A stretch of 64,000 nucleotides of DNA. Origin: Hyaloperonospora brassicae. Taxonomy: Eukaryota; Oomycota; Peronosporomycetes; Peronosporales; Peronosporaceae. A program made the position numbers and the translations under genes. Numbering within the stretch: the stretch's first letter is position 1; every line of letters starts with the position of its first letter. Below the pieces are notes generated by a model, which was not told the DNA's origin, made no database searches, and saw only the letters and a program-made list of their open reading frames with translations. The DNA is taken from positions 124,001 through 188,000 of the forward strand of contig CANTFL010001342.1 in the NCBI GenBank assembly GCA_947650285.1, given 5' to 3'. Positions 22,008 to 33,519 of the stretch are shown here, piece after piece.

Positions 22008-23279
22008 TCACTGCAGAATGGAACACTCGTCCATCTCTTGCAGCGTGCCGATTCTTTCTACTTTGGTTGTGCGAGCAGGCGAATACGAGGGATACTGCTC
22101 ACGGAGCTCTTCGCGCACCACGAGCGACGCGTCGCTCTTTGAGGCTTCGGCAATGCACTGCGCGCAAAAGACGAGTTTCTTGTCATACACTTTGCTCTTG
22201 CGGTGAACTGACACGACGCACACCTGTTTCTTGACGCAGCAGCGCTTGCACACCCACTCGGCACAACAAGCACAAGCTCGTGGCGTCGAGTGCAAGAACC
22301 CGCCAAAGCCGCGATGGCACACCCGACAGCGAGTATCGGACTGAGCGCGAGAGCGATGGGTTTGCGGCACGACAGTGACGCCTCCTGACGAGGCGGAACT
22401 CGAGCCTTGGCTACTGCTGACAACCGAATGCCGCTCTGCTCGCCGTTGCATCCACCACACGAGCTTCTTCATTTGCGCGCAATCGACATACCGAGCCATC
22501 GAGAGCCACTGGCAGGAAATCGCGTGCAGCGAGAGGTCGTTCAGCGTGTCGTTCGTCGAGTGAAAGTCAAAGTAGCCGCGTGTGTAGCAGTCCACAGCTG
22601 TCGTGGACTTCTGACGGAACAAGGTGCACACGGACATGTTTGCTCGCGCGATGCCATGGGTTGCAAACAGCGGCAGTTGCTTGAACTCGAGCGAGTGGAT
22701 CAAGTGGAAGCCCACGAGCTCGCCACAGACGTTCGGAAGCAGTCCCGTAGCTTCAATGCACGTGTAATCGCGAGGTTCCGACAGCGAGTAATAGCGCCAC
22801 GTGACATTCAGCGTGTGGAACGGGTCGTTCGGGGTCGGACCTTCGATGCACGTGAGCACTTTGCTGGCCGTGAGGCCGTCCTGCACGAACTTGGACCGCG
22901 CGCGCATCGAGTCGGAGCTCGTTGCAACCGACGCATACATGACATCGTGCAAGTTCCCGGCGACAGTGCCGAGCATCAAGAGCGACGGCATCGCTGGCTC
23001 GTCCGCGCGAGCTACACCAGCGCGCATGCGTGCTGCGCTGTTTCCATACAGCACGGACTTGAGCGGCTGAACGGCTTTGAACACCCGCATGCCTTCTTTC
23101 TGTTGGACCGCGCCCCACACTCGCGAGTCGGGAAAGCCGTCTCGTGTGAGCTGCAGCTCCTTGTGCTGCGTCAGGTTCGTTTCGAGCAACTTCGTGGACA
23201 GCGCTGTGATGGACGTGACGTCGGTCGGCGCGAGCTCCAGTGGCGGCAGCGACTGAGCGATCGCCTCTGGTTTCGACAT
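22008..23279 (-). CDS. START-domain protein with C-terminal FYVE-like zinc finger
   Basis: Single exon, 423 aa. The start is the ATG at 23279 (MSKPEAIAQSLPP, A at -3); the frame is open five codons upstream without an ATG. Residues about 25-270 look like an oomycete START lipid-transfer domain: a helix, a GMRVFKAVQP strand, the LMLGTVAGNLHDVMYASVA block, then WRYYSLSEPRDYTCIEATG and a GFHLIHSLEF strand. At about 325-395 a Cys-rich finger follows (CRVCHRGF, CACCAEWVCKRCC, FCAQC), an FYVE variant lacking the canonical R+HHCR motif: the position reads STPRACACC. It may therefore bind zinc without normal PI3P recognition. This architecture is expanded in oomycetes; a relic with the same START block lies near 27600. 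Function beyond lipid and membrane binding is not known to me. Confidence 0.85.
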   Translation of the reverse strand: MSKPEAIAQSLPPLELAPTDVTSITALSTKLLETNLTQHKELQLTRDGFPDSRVWGAVQQKEGMRVFKAVQPLKSVLYGNSAARMRAGVARADEPAMPSLLMLGTVAGNLHDVMYASVATSSDSMRARSKFVQDGLTASKVLTCIEGPTPNDPFHTLNVTWRYYSLSEPRDYTCIEATGLLPNVCGELVGFHLIHSLEFKQLPLFATHGIARANMSVCTLFRQKSTTAVDCYTRGYFDFHSTNDTLNDLSLHAISCQWLSMARYVDCAQMKKLVWWMQRRAERHSVVSSSQGSSSASSGGVTVVPQTHRSRAQSDTRCRVCHRGFGGFLHSTPRACACCAEWVCKRCCVKKQVCVVSVHRKSKVYDKKLVFCAQCIAEASKSDASLVVREELREQYPSYSPARTTKVERIGTLQEMDECSILQ

Positions 23280-26200
23280 GATCGCGGGCAGCAAAAGCTC
23301 AGCTGTCGTCCGTTTCCTCGCGCCGTGGCGTATGGAGCTGTCCCTTTATTTCGAGGTCGGATTTCTCGGTGGTGTTTACGATGACTCGACTGTCAGATGT
23401 TGGCCAGACACAGCGAAAGCGCAGTCGCTATGCGACGCGCAGAGACAGGCGAGTCACACCCGCGCCGCACGCGACCGGCAACAGCTGATGATGGACGGAC
23501 GAAGGGATAGCGCGCTGCTCACTGTTCACAGGTGACGCTATTCGGTCGGTTGACGCCGTTTGCGCTGCTCAGGCACGGGCAAGGGGATGTAGAAGAGCCA
23601 CTGTCCACGACAGCGACAGTGGTTCTGGCTCGTAGCACGAGTGCGTGCAGCATAGGAGCGACAACGGCCGTGACTGGAGAGCCACGTGCGTCCGACTGAG
23701 GTGGCTGTGATGGGCACAGTGGGCCGGCGGCCGCCTTGTGGTCGCCTCTTGTGCGAGAAAACTCGTCGTGTGTGTCCTCTGATTCGGGATCTTTTGAGGG
23801 CGCTTCGTTGGGATGTTTTGTCGGATACTTTTGCAGCGTGGTTTTGTAGCTGTGGAGTAACGACGAACCATCGTGCCAAGTGAGGCGTGTCGACGACTTG
23901 CATGCTGCATAGCTTTGCTGGTTGTCTGATACGCCTTTCTTTCTCTTGTGCGGCTAAAGTAGCTTTTTGCAAGCGACACCGGCACAGTTGTTTGGCTCAC
24001 ATCGTGTGACGGCAAAGAGGCAGCTTCACCTGTAGTAGTATCAGTTATCGATACACAGCTCTAGATCACGACATCAATCGACCATAATCTGCATAATATC
24101 GCGTCTGTCGCTGTAGTGCAATCATCGTGGCAGAATCTACCTGACAGTCTACGTTTCTATGTCACTGCACTAAGAAATAGAAAAGAAGAACGACACGAGC
24201 GTTCCAACGCAGGTAAATACTTTCTTTCTTTAACGTTTCTAAGACTTGTGCACTTCATTGCAACATGATTACGATGATGGCATGACGTGTGTAAACAAGA
24301 TCATGCACTGTCAAAGCAGCAGATGCGGTCGTCACTTTGCCACCGACATAGCCGAGAAATGGCGTTTGCCAAGTACCCAGCAAACGTGCTGCTACCAGTA
24401 TAACCTCAATGTGCACCAAGGTGCCCAGTATGAACGGTATACTCGCGATGTGTATACTGGGAAACGGTCTTTCTAACAATTGATTAATTACCGATTATAA
24501 CAAGAATGAATCATTATATAATAATGTAATGGTGACACGGCGTTGGAAACCAACAGGTTTCAGGAGTGTGGAACGTACTCCCTCGAAGGCTGTGTATGAT
24601 ACTGCAGAGCTTGCAACCAACATGAAAGCATGAATCACGCCCCTTGAAAAGATCGAGGCGGATGACTACAATCAGGGCGTTCATAGCTGAGACACAGTTG
24701 TTGATCTGCTACACGAAAAGCTTAGTTTTCTCGTCGTAGCAACAGCAGTGAACGAACATGTCGATCTTCGTCGCTCTGTGTAGAACAGTGTCATCTGCGG
24801 TAAATGCAGAAGGGGCGTCACGGCTTACAAGTGCGCCAACACTTGATCCTGAGTCGGATGAACGCTTTACTATCTTCTTGCCAAGTTCAAATGGACGAAG
24901 CTTGCTAAAAGCTTATGTGATCCATCAGATGTGAATCGAACATGCGTCTCAGTGACCTCGCGCAACTGGCTACAGCCCAGAGATATGAGTTGTAGGATCC
25001 GCGAATACCATTGAGTCGCCGCGCAATTTCCATCTTTGGTGCTTGGGCCGTGATCTGCTATCAATGATGAGTGCAATCCTTTGATGCATGAATGGAGGTA
25101 GCCATCTGGACCGACCACCACCTCCCTCGCTCGTTGGAATATACTGCTGACGATACACCACAGCTTGTCACACCACCTTTTACTCTAAAAGCTAGAACTC
25201 CAACGTTGTGATGCCATTCGGACTTCGAGTGACTGGGCGGCTAGATCTTCATCGTTGTCAAAGTTTGCATATGAAGACGTAAAAGTGGCAAGGACGTAGC
25301 CCGCTTGCCTGCATGAGACAGGCGATCAGTAGCAAGACCGGCTTGCACTTCACTGCAAAGAAAAGGTGTCTTGGCAAGGAGTCTCTATTATCGTCGTATC
25401 TTAGCTTGTGAAGACGAACGGCGCTACACTTCGACTTCTAAAGGTGAAGAGAGCACACACGAGTCCGTCCACAAGACCGTTTGTTCGCGTGTGTTTGCAT
25501 AAATCGTCTCAAAAGACATCGCCCGTAGCTTCGTGGCGTCATACAGTAGAAATTTGTGTGGCAACTTTGCCGCTCTGGCTCGCTGATGATCTACCTAGAG
25601 ACCGTCTCCATGCTTTCGAACGCTTTGGCACATGCAATCTTGTCGGAAGCCAACCCGCCGGAACAGCGATGTATGACTCTCAAAGACGTGGCGATGTCCG
25701 CTAGAGGGAAAGGAGTTGACGAGGAATGACAGAGCGACTGATTTATTGACAGCTTACGATGTCTTACAGTCCTTCGGCATACTGCCCTCGTCTTGTCAGG
25801 TGTGTTGTAAGCGTTCGCATAGTCTGCTTCTCGCTTTCTCTAGACATCCAAAATGTCCATCTTGGATACATTGCATATGAAGCCTCATATCTGGAACCAT
25901 GCAGGCTATCCTGCTCGTGTGGTCCAAGCATGACCGGATGTGGGTAAAACAGCAGCACGAACGCAACAAAGAGCCATCTCATCTCGCAGCCTCTGCTTCC
26001 GCGTTTCGAACGAGTATAACCCGCAAGTAGCTCTTCTGATGGTCAATTGACGTTTCGAAAACGCCAATTGCGATAGCCGCAGAAGCCAAACGCTTCATCG
26101 CTATCGAAGGCTACTCCAGAAACAGTGTTGTGAAGGAAGTCATTCGATGTGCAGTATCTCTGGTTGAGCGTGTGCCATCGATACACCAACAACTGGATAT

Positions 26201-27479
26201 TGTGCATCGACATCGATATGGAAGACGATGTAAGACGCATTCAGACGCAGCGAATGACTGCAAACAGTATTGAGGATCGAGCGAGTTTGACCGTCAGGGC
26301 TTCACAGTACAACGTGCGGCAACGAAGAGTAAGGCGAATGACTGCACTTTTGTGTGTCGTTGATCGATGTGACGAAGATCGATGCCAGTATCGTTTACAT
26401 GTGCTGGGTCAGCAATAGCATCGCGTGCACGAGTACGTGGGTGTGATAGCGCTGACACTCTACAGGTGGCTCATCGATCGAGACACATCTGCGTTCAGAT
26501 TGTCGAGAAAGTGCATGAGTGGTTGTTGGTGTGTAGATACAGTAGTGGCTTCATCCATCTACGCTCGGTCAACTGCAACCAGATGCCATATTCATCTTGC
26601 AAGCTTTGGGATTGCCAACCGTGCCGGTTTCGAAGTGGCTTCTGCATTGTACCCTCAACAACGTCGTGTGTGCTACTGGACACTAGTGCTAGATGTTATT
26701 CCAACGCGCGGCCAACGAGTCATCTCGCCCATCGTTCGCGCGGATTCTGGTAGATGCGCTGTAGAGCACTTTTGAGAGGTGACAGATGGGCGAATGGCAT
26801 CAGGAAAGACGCCATGATGATCCGAAGTGCCCTGGATACCAATGGATGTCCAGCTCCGAAGAAACTCGCACACACTACATGTACGGCATGTAAGACAGAC
26901 GCGAATATACCCGTCTCACTCACATGCGTTGCAGTAACAAACATGCAGTGACTTGTGCCGTGGTCCATCGGACACGAGATCGGCCTATTGATGCAATGTT
27001 TCCTACCTCTTTACAAATCGATCCTCGACACAGCGGCGGCACTACACCACCTCGTCGCATGTAGATCTGGCGATTACATCCGTGCAAGACTTGACAAAGA
27101 GAAGCTTCACCCTAGAACTCGTCAACATACTGACAGTCAACACCGTATAACATCGTGTCAATCGAACGTGCGTTGTATATATAATCCACGAAGAAGATCC
27201 CAGAGGGTCCGTCCATCGCATCGAAGTCTCTCTTGCATAGTAGGCAGCCAAACCAGGATCTTTACCCCATTCTGTCTTGCAAATGTACTCACTCTTCTGG
27301 TGTTACCAAGTGCTATAACATCACCCGACTCGGTCTTGTAGCTCAATGACGTCAGTCCTTCTGAGCTCCCTCACTCGCACGCGGCGCTTTCTGTCATCAG
27401 CACTTGTTCAATGGCTCTTCGTTCGTACTCTCCAATGAGTAAGCAGCGACAGTATCACATCCAGTGTTGTCCATTGTAG

Positions 27480-27760
27480 CAGGCAGCGCCACTGATTTAA
27501 CTGAGACACCGTCTCGTACGCACGTGGACGTGAGCTTTTGACCTGCTCATCGGTTGCCGCCGAGGCGACGAACATGACGTCGGTGAGCTGCCCCGGCACA
27601 GTGCCCCGCAGCAGCGCGTTGTAGCTCGCAATGCTATGCGCGACAAAGGTCTCTGCTAAGCGACGGCGCGACGCTACGTCGGACTCGACGAGGTGCAACT
27701 GCGACACGAGAGGCGCCAAGTCGTGTGTTTGTGCCGGGCGATGAAAAGAGACGCGCGAGT
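27480..27760 (-). pseudogene. START-domain fragment, decayed paralogue
   Basis: On the minus strand the block LLRGTVPGQLTDVMFVASAATDE aligns with LMLGTVAGNLHDVMYASVATSSD of the intact START/FYVE gene at 22008-23279, including GTV-G-L-DVM. About 40 residues upstream (LHLVESDVASRRRLAETFVAH) fit the preceding helix. Downstream the similarity is lost and no FYVE finger follows in frame. The surrounding 210-codon frame has low-complexity Ala/Val runs, which fits a decaying or spuriously open frame. Alternative: a highly diverged functional gene with unseen introns. Confidence 0.45.
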
Positions 27761-28160
27761 GGGCGACGACGACTGCGACTGCGACTGCTACGGCTTTTGT
27801 TTGTACGTTGGCATTGAACGCTTTGTCCGTCGTGAGGCACTCACGACGTGCGCGACAGATTGAGCGGAAAAGCGTTCGGTGGAAGCGCTGATCGCGTACC
27901 GTCGACGTCTGACTGGCGGGAGGTCGTGCAACTACAACTGCAACTACTGCAACTACCACTGCACTACTGGAACTACTACTACGTGGTCGCAGCCACGCGA
28001 ACAGGAGAATTCGTGGCTCTAATTGCTTCTTGGCACTCACTACCTACAGTCATGACCTCATACCGTCCGAGCCCTCTGACGTCGTAGATGTATGGGCAAT
28101 GAAGAAGAGGGAGCAGACGCGACGCAGAGTGAGTGATCGACCGGTCGACCGGTTCGAACA

Positions 28161-28233
28161 AATGGACGCACAGTCGACGGAATGGACGCACAGTCGACGG
28201 AATGGACGCACAGTCGACGGAATGGACGCACGG
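28161..28233. repeat. 20 bp tandem minisatellite, about 3.6 copies
   Basis: The unit AATGGACGCACAGTCGACGG is repeated exactly at 28161, 28181 and 28201, with a partial fourth copy to 28233. The unit is not a multiple of three. It lies in the gene-poor stretch. Confidence 0.95.
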
Positions 28234-28957
28234 ATCGCATCGTATCGTATGACCTGTCAAAATCCGTACGATCGACGCGACGCGCGTTCTCGAGACGCAC
28301 AATCGTACGACCGTCTTGTCATAGTCGACCCAGTTGTCCCACACGCAGCCACAGTCCTTTTTGCGTTTTCGACAAAAGACCCACTTTTTTCTTCTTCGTC
28401 CCACCCACTTTTTTCTTCGTCCGACCCACTCGACATCCAGTTCCGAACAACAGCTACCGATCGACCGTCTTCGTGGGGTGTACCGTTGCGATCGCAAGAC
28501 CGCTTCCACCCACTTCCTTCACTTTCTTCCTTCATCTTGCACCGCGACTGAGCTCGAGACAAGCGGAAGCGAAGAGGAGAGAGAGAGAGAGCACTCCCTC
28601 CCTCCATTGTATGGCGAAATTTGCCGACTGTATTACGTGGACCACTCTAGACGTCGAGTACGTCCTGCACTATCCGGTGTTCTCTGTCTTCGTATTTGTA
28701 TGGGTGACACCTGTTGGGCTCACAATCGAATAGCGCGATGTAACGTGTCTTTCACCTGCCCCGAAAACTGACTCTATCGTGTTTTTCGGCGGTTTGCGGT
28801 TTGTGCCTCCAGTTTATCGAAACCCCAACCCACACGAACGCAAGTCGGACTTCCTGCTTCAACTTTGTCGTCATCGTAATCTGCAAACGGCAGTGACGGA
28901 CGAACACAGCCGCAAACGAGTCGAGTAGCTCTGATCCAACACATTGGATTGACCGGA

Positions 28958-31063
28958 ATGCTCGTTGCTAGTGCTGGAGACGACGACGGGTCGAACGGCG
29001 GAGAAAGTGGTGGCGACAGTAGTGGTAATAGCGGGTTACCAGCACACGAGCGCTGCAGCCGATCGACTGCAGCTGGACGCAATGACCATTTGACACGTCA
29101 AAAACACGGTCAACTGACCATTGACGGCGTGTGTACGGATGCCGAAACGGGTGAGCTTCGTGCAGCTTCGAAAGGTGATGAACAAACCAGAGGTCAGCTG
29201 TCCGGAGTGCAGGACACTTGTTCCGAAAAGGAGCACAGTGCTCTGACGCGTGCGTTCTTGCAATACGGAAGTCTCCAGTCCGAGCCAAAAAGTCATGGCG
29301 CTACTGCAGGGTCCAATGCCAGACAGCTGCAGTCAGGTCTGCACCAATTCCAGAGTTCACATGGAGCAGGGAACAACGTCAAGAAGAAGTTGAATAGCCT
29401 GCAGGATGCTGCTTACTGGAGGGTGCGGACCTCGCAGTCTACATCGGACGAGTCTGGTGACGATTCGGAGACATCGTCGAGTTCGTACAGCTCATCAGGC
29501 AGTCCCGTGAAGACAGCGACGATTCCGATCCGCTCGTTATCGTTTTCGGTTGCGGATCGAGTAGAGTCGCAGCTTCTGGTCCCGAGTCAGCCGCGCAGAA
29601 CGCGCGAGGAACTTCCGCTGCTTGGACCACTCGCTCGAAGCTTCGACCCGGATATTGAGTCGAGGGGTCTACTTGCCGAGTTCAAGCGCGAGGCATGTGT
29701 CGACACGAAGGCGGAAGTGTGGAAGCTGCTGACGTTGGCGTACCCCGTCACGTTGGCGTACGTGTTGGAGTTTACGCCTGAGCTGGTGAGCATGACGTTG
29801 GTTGGCCACTTGGATTCGCCATTGACGAAACAGTATCTGGATGGTGTGGCGCTCTCGACTATGTGTATGAATCTGACTGCAATTGGAGTCGGCTTCGGTC
29901 TCGCCACAGCCATGGACACGCTATGTTCGCAAGCGTATGGCGCTGGGAAGTCGCAGAAACTCGGCATCTACCTCCAGAGTGGCTTGATTGTGCTGGGGTT
30001 GGCACTGATTCCTGTTTTGGCGATCAACTGGTATACGGAAGCCATTCTGCTCCTGATCGGTCAACCGGCGCAAGTGGCGAAGTTTGCTGGACGCTTCAGT
30101 CGGATCCTGCTTGCTGGGATTCCAGCCATGTACGTCTACGAGATGGTGAAGAAGGTGATGCAAGCCCAGAATGTCGTGCTGCCTATGGTGTACATCGCTG
30201 TGATCAGCAACCTCGTCAATCTGCTTCTGGGCGTCTACCTCACGTTCTTCACGTCGCTGGGGTTCGATGGTGCAGCCATCGCGCGCTTGTTGTCCCAAGT
30301 GGTGCTCCCGCTGTGTTTCATCCCGTATTTCATCAGCGACCCGCATCTTTCCACCGAGTGGTGGCCCGGCTGGCAACTGCAAGAAGCGGTACGTCATCTC
30401 AGCACCTTTTTGCGGCTTGGTCTACCAGGCGCTGCCATGATGTTGCTGGAGTGGTGGTCGTTTGAAATCATGGCGGCTTTCGTGGGCTTGTTGCCTCACA
30501 GTGTCGTTGCTATCAGCGTGCATTCGGTCTTGGTGAACGTGTCGACGTTTGCGTTCAACTTTTTCCTGGGCATTTCCGTGGCAGCTAATGTCCTTGTGGG
30601 CAACTACACTGGCAGCAACAAACCACTTCACGCCAAGACGGCATCGACTGTGGGCATGATACTATCCGTGTCGTTGTCGGCAGTGATTGCTGTGCTCGTG
30701 ATCGCGACGCGGTATGCGATCCCCGAGATCTTCATCAATGACGCTGCATCCATTGCAATGGCAGGGCACGCACTGCTCGTTCTCATGCCGTATCAGATGT
30801 GCGATGCGATGAACGCAGTGATGCAAGGGGTGTTTCGCGGCACGGGACGGCTCATGCTTGGCGCTTACATCAATCTGTTTGCGTACTTTGTCGTCGGTCT
30901 CCCCTTTGGCGTGTACCTCGCGTTTCGGATGGACATGGGCGTGGAAGGCTTGTGGCTCGGCCTCACTGCCGGCATCTTCGTTGGCTGTGTCGTGTCGCTC
31001 GGCAAGATCTACGGGACCAATTGGACGAGCATGGCGGAGGCTGCGCGCGTGCGCACGGGCTGA
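28958..31063 (+). CDS. MATE-family multidrug/toxin efflux transporter
   Basis: Single exon, 701 aa, starting at ATG 28958 (MLVASAGDDDG); the frame is open three codons upstream without an ATG. The first 240 residues are a Ser/Gly/Asp-rich, non-conserved cytoplasmic extension, long for the family. From about 250 there are twelve membrane helices of the MATE (multi antimicrobial extrusion) fold in two six-helix halves: VWKLLTLAYPVTLAYVLEF, the signature block AMDTLCSQAYGAGK in the first half, and ISVAANVLVGNYTGS plus MQGVFRGTGR in the second. MATE carriers export cationic organic compounds in exchange for protons or sodium. Position in plasma membrane or vacuole cannot be told. It is followed on the same strand, 600 bp on, by the phospholipase gene. 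Confidence 0.93.
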   Translation: MLVASAGDDDGSNGGESGGDSSGNSGLPAHERCSRSTAAGRNDHLTRQKHGQLTIDGVCTDAETGELRAASKGDEQTRGQLSGVQDTCSEKEHSALTRAFLQYGSLQSEPKSHGATAGSNARQLQSGLHQFQSSHGAGNNVKKKLNSLQDAAYWRVRTSQSTSDESGDDSETSSSSYSSSGSPVKTATIPIRSLSFSVADRVESQLLVPSQPRRTREELPLLGPLARSFDPDIESRGLLAEFKREACVDTKAEVWKLLTLAYPVTLAYVLEFTPELVSMTLVGHLDSPLTKQYLDGVALSTMCMNLTAIGVGFGLATAMDTLCSQAYGAGKSQKLGIYLQSGLIVLGLALIPVLAINWYTEAILLLIGQPAQVAKFAGRFSRILLAGIPAMYVYEMVKKVMQAQNVVLPMVYIAVISNLVNLLLGVYLTFFTSLGFDGAAIARLLSQVVLPLCFIPYFISDPHLSTEWWPGWQLQEAVRHLSTFLRLGLPGAAMMLLEWWSFEIMAAFVGLLPHSVVAISVHSVLVNVSTFAFNFFLGISVAANVLVGNYTGSNKPLHAKTASTVGMILSVSLSAVIAVLVIATRYAIPEIFINDAASIAMAGHALLVLMPYQMCDAMNAVMQGVFRGTGRLMLGAYINLFAYFVVGLPFGVYLAFRMDMGVEGLWLGLTAGIFVGCVVSLGKIYGTNWTSMAEAARVRTG

Positions 31064-31664
31064 GGAGTTACACGCGCAGACCGCGACTGCTGGTCCCGCT
31101 CTCGCGTTTTCTGGGATCGTCATCGTGTTGATCCAGCAGCAGTACACGAAGAGAGAGAGAGAGCAACGACGTGGTGATGGTGCATCATGCAACAGCGTTT
31201 ACCTCACGTTCTCCTTCGATCGCGCGTGCACTCGATAGTCGATCGATCAAGTGGGTTGTCGTGTGCTTTGCTCGTGCCGTGTGTTTCGTGGCACTGAACG
31301 CGCTCTGTGACATGGCCACACGCGAGTGGATTCCACTCAGATGCACTCGTTCGTCCTCTGTCAACGGCATCGTGGACCGACCCGTTGCGCGCTGCGTGTT
31401 GTTGGCGGCGTGCGTGGTCGCAGCTTGTAGTCACGTTTTGTCACCCGCTGCGTGGCCGACGTCGGCGCCGACTTACCGTGCACATTTACCGGTTTCTGGT
31501 TACCTTTCGATGAGAACTACTTGGTTTCGCCCTGCCTGGACACCTGAGTCCGATAATATCCAAAAGGCAGAGTTTGACGCGCCGTCCGTCAGTCCCACGT
31601 GGTGTTTCTTGCACGCCCCAAAAATATCCAATCGCCGCTCGTAATTTACCGTCCACCTGACGTC
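31064..31664. other. Intergenic between MATE and phospholipase genes
   Basis: 601 bp with a short GA run at about 31150-31164. A 157-codon plus-strand frame here has no recognisable motif and I leave it unannotated. Confidence 0.45.
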
Positions 31665-32848
31665 ATGGTCCTCTCCCGTCCGTTGCTGCTCTGCTGCGCG
31701 CTGTCCGCCGCGAACGTCAATGCGTCCGCTGACTTTCCCGACTTGGGCAAGTACACGCAACTGTGTGAGCCCTATACCTGTCGTGCAAAGCGCGCGTTGG
31801 TCCCGGTCAAGTACGTTTATGTGTCATCCCGAGCGATCCCGCCGGGATAAAATACGCGTTTACCCCTCTCTAACTATATCATCCGCCTGGTGGATTCTTA
31901 TTCCATGCTTCTGCAGAGACTTTGAGTTTACGACCAATGGCTGCGGCACTTCGGGTATGTCGGTGACGTCCAATCAGGAGTTTCTCGAATGCTGCAACTG
32001 GCACGACGCAGTATGTGGTCGATGTGTACTTCCTTGTGTGCTTTTCTTTCGGGCGCCAGCTATGCCGGTGTCGCTCTCTCTTGTTTTTGACGCTTTACTT
32101 TCGATTGCAATCGATTCGTGATGCGGTTTTTTGTATCTTGTGCTTTTCTTTGTTTGTCACTGTGCAGTGCTACAGCGTCTGCGGGATGCCGAAAGCCAAT
32201 TGCGAGAAACGCTTTCAAAAGTGTCTGAAAGAGAAATGTGGCGACGTTCGGGACGCCACAAAGCGTGGCGAGTGTTTATCAGCTGCCCGTATTTTTTACG
32301 TCAGCGCCAACGTACGTGTTTGCAGCAGTGCAATGGGCTGTGTATACTATGCTGCTTGGTGTAGCAGCTTGTCGACTGCCGAGAATGTACGGGCTCACGG
32401 CGTATGTTTGGTTACTGTTGGGATAATGGCCGTCCTGTTTGTTGCTGTTGCTATTGCTGCACTGTGTTGTTGCTACGTGGTACAGATGATTGCGTGTCCA
32501 GCCTTCCACGATGCACAGAAAGAAGCGTGCGAGTGCGTGCCGACGAAGGAAGCCGCAGACGCTATCCGCGAGCGTCTCGTGTACTTCCTCGAAGTGAATG
32601 GCGCGCCAGAAGACGAGCTTGCGGACGAGGCTCTGGACGCTCTGTTGGCAAAGTACAAGGGCCGGGAGCACACCATGTTCCTGCGCCTGCTGAAGAAGTA
32701 CCCGGACGCTCTCAAGCTGGACCCGCAAAAGTCCAACTATCTCGACGACGTTGTTCGCGATGCCGACGAGAGTCTGAAGGACATGGAGAAGAACGAGGCG
32801 GCCACCCGCGGGACGGACGAGTACGTGGACGAACACGAAGAGCTCTAG
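31665..32848 (+). CDS. Secreted phospholipase A2, group XII-like
   Basis: Four exons: 31665-31810, 31917-32010, 32168-32311 and 32486-32848, 248 aa. Donors are GTACGT, GTATGT and GTACGT; acceptors are CTGCAG, GTGCAG and TACAG. Residues 1-22 are a hydrophobic signal peptide. The catalytic core reads NGCGTSGM, then ECCNWHDACYSVCG (His-Asp of the active site, rebuilt across intron 2), then CEKRFQKCLKEKCGD and, after intron 3, ACPAFHDAQKEACECV. The order of cysteines and the NGCG setting match group XII sPLA2 rather than groups I or II. A charged 90-residue extension follows. Such enzymes hydrolyse the sn-2 ester of phospholipids outside the cell, although group XII members can be weakly active. 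Intron 3 (174 nt) is stop-free and in frame: its retention would add 58 residues with a membrane-like segment. It is convergent with TAF10. Confidence 0.85.
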
Positions 32849-32926
32849 AGACGACGACGACGACGACAGAGACGGCGACTTCAACTCGTGCAGTATGATC
32901 GTCAATGAACGAGTCTCTCGTGTATC

Positions 32927-32974
32927 TGCTGCTGCTGTTGTTGCTGTTGTTGTTGTTGTTGTTGTTGTTGTTGT
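32927..32974. repeat. (TTG/CTG)n trinucleotide repeat
   Basis: About 48 bp of TGC/TGT triplets in the 144 bp gap between the convergent phospholipase and TAF10 stops, so probably inside the overlapping 3' UTRs. A shorter GAC run sits at about 32848-32868. Confidence 0.95.
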
Positions 32975-32992
32975 GCTTGTTCCGTTCCGTTG

Positions 32993-33519
32993 CTATAGCG
33001 CTGGATCCTCTGGGACGTCGCTCATGTACTCGGGTCGGCAAATGTTCACGCCGTACTCTTTCAGACTCGCAGAGAGGTCGTCCATCGTCAGGACGGCCCG
33101 CGTGCTCGAGGAAGAAGACGTCGTTGCGTCTTGTGCCAGTGGGGCCGACACCGCTGTGGCCGGTGCTCGAAGGCGGTGGTATTGCATGGCGTCGTGCGTC
33201 ACGTCCAGCAGCAGTTTGTGCGCGACGAGCGAAACGAGTCGCGTGCTATGGGATATAGCGAGCGACGTGACATGGCAGGAGCGAGGAGGGCAAATACGGG
33301 ACACAATAACGTCACTTTTTTATACGGTGCGAGTTAGAGACAAAGCGGCGCGGTGAATAGAGAGAGAGAGAGACGCGAGAGACGCGAGACGTACATGCGC
33401 ACGTCATTCGTGGTGCATCCAGCTTGCTGGAGGTAGAAATCGACGAGCTCGTCCGGGATCGTCGGTGCGTACTGCGTCATGGCTGCCAGGAAGGCGTCGA
33501 GCTGCGCTGCTTCCGACAT
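32993..33519 (-). CDS. TAF10: TFIID/SAGA subunit TAF10
   Basis: Two exons on the minus strand: 33519-33395 and 33245-32993, with a 149 nt intron (GTACGTCTCG...CCCATAG); 125 aa. The start is the ATG at 33519 (MSEAAQLDAFLAAM). The protein matches TAF10 along its length: FLAAMTQYAPTIPDELVDFY, the QQAGC helix, DVRITRLVSLVAHKLLLDV rebuilt across the splice, then a loop of Ser residues and the C-terminal LTMDDLSASLKEYGVNI with the following RPEY motif. TAF10 holds a histone fold that pairs with TAF3, TAF8 or SPT7 in the general transcription factor TFIID and in SAGA. It is short because the N-terminal disordered region of the animal protein is missing. The intron carries CT-rich runs. It is convergent with the phospholipase gene. 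Confidence 0.93.

Larger units (their letters stand above)
23280..28957. other. Gene-poor 5.7 kb stretch
   Basis: No intact gene found between the START/FYVE gene and the MATE gene. Reading frames are short. Only a START-family fragment (27480-27760, minus), a 20 bp minisatellite (28161-28233), a CAACTA-type low-complexity run near 27935-27985 and T/C-rich repeats near 28380-28430 stand out. Base composition is lower in G+C than in the coding blocks on either side. Confidence 0.5.

Noticed and set aside
31171..31644. 157-codon plus-strand frame upstream of the phospholipase
   Set aside because: Hydrophobic start but no signal-peptide logic or domain; overlaps the expected promoter.
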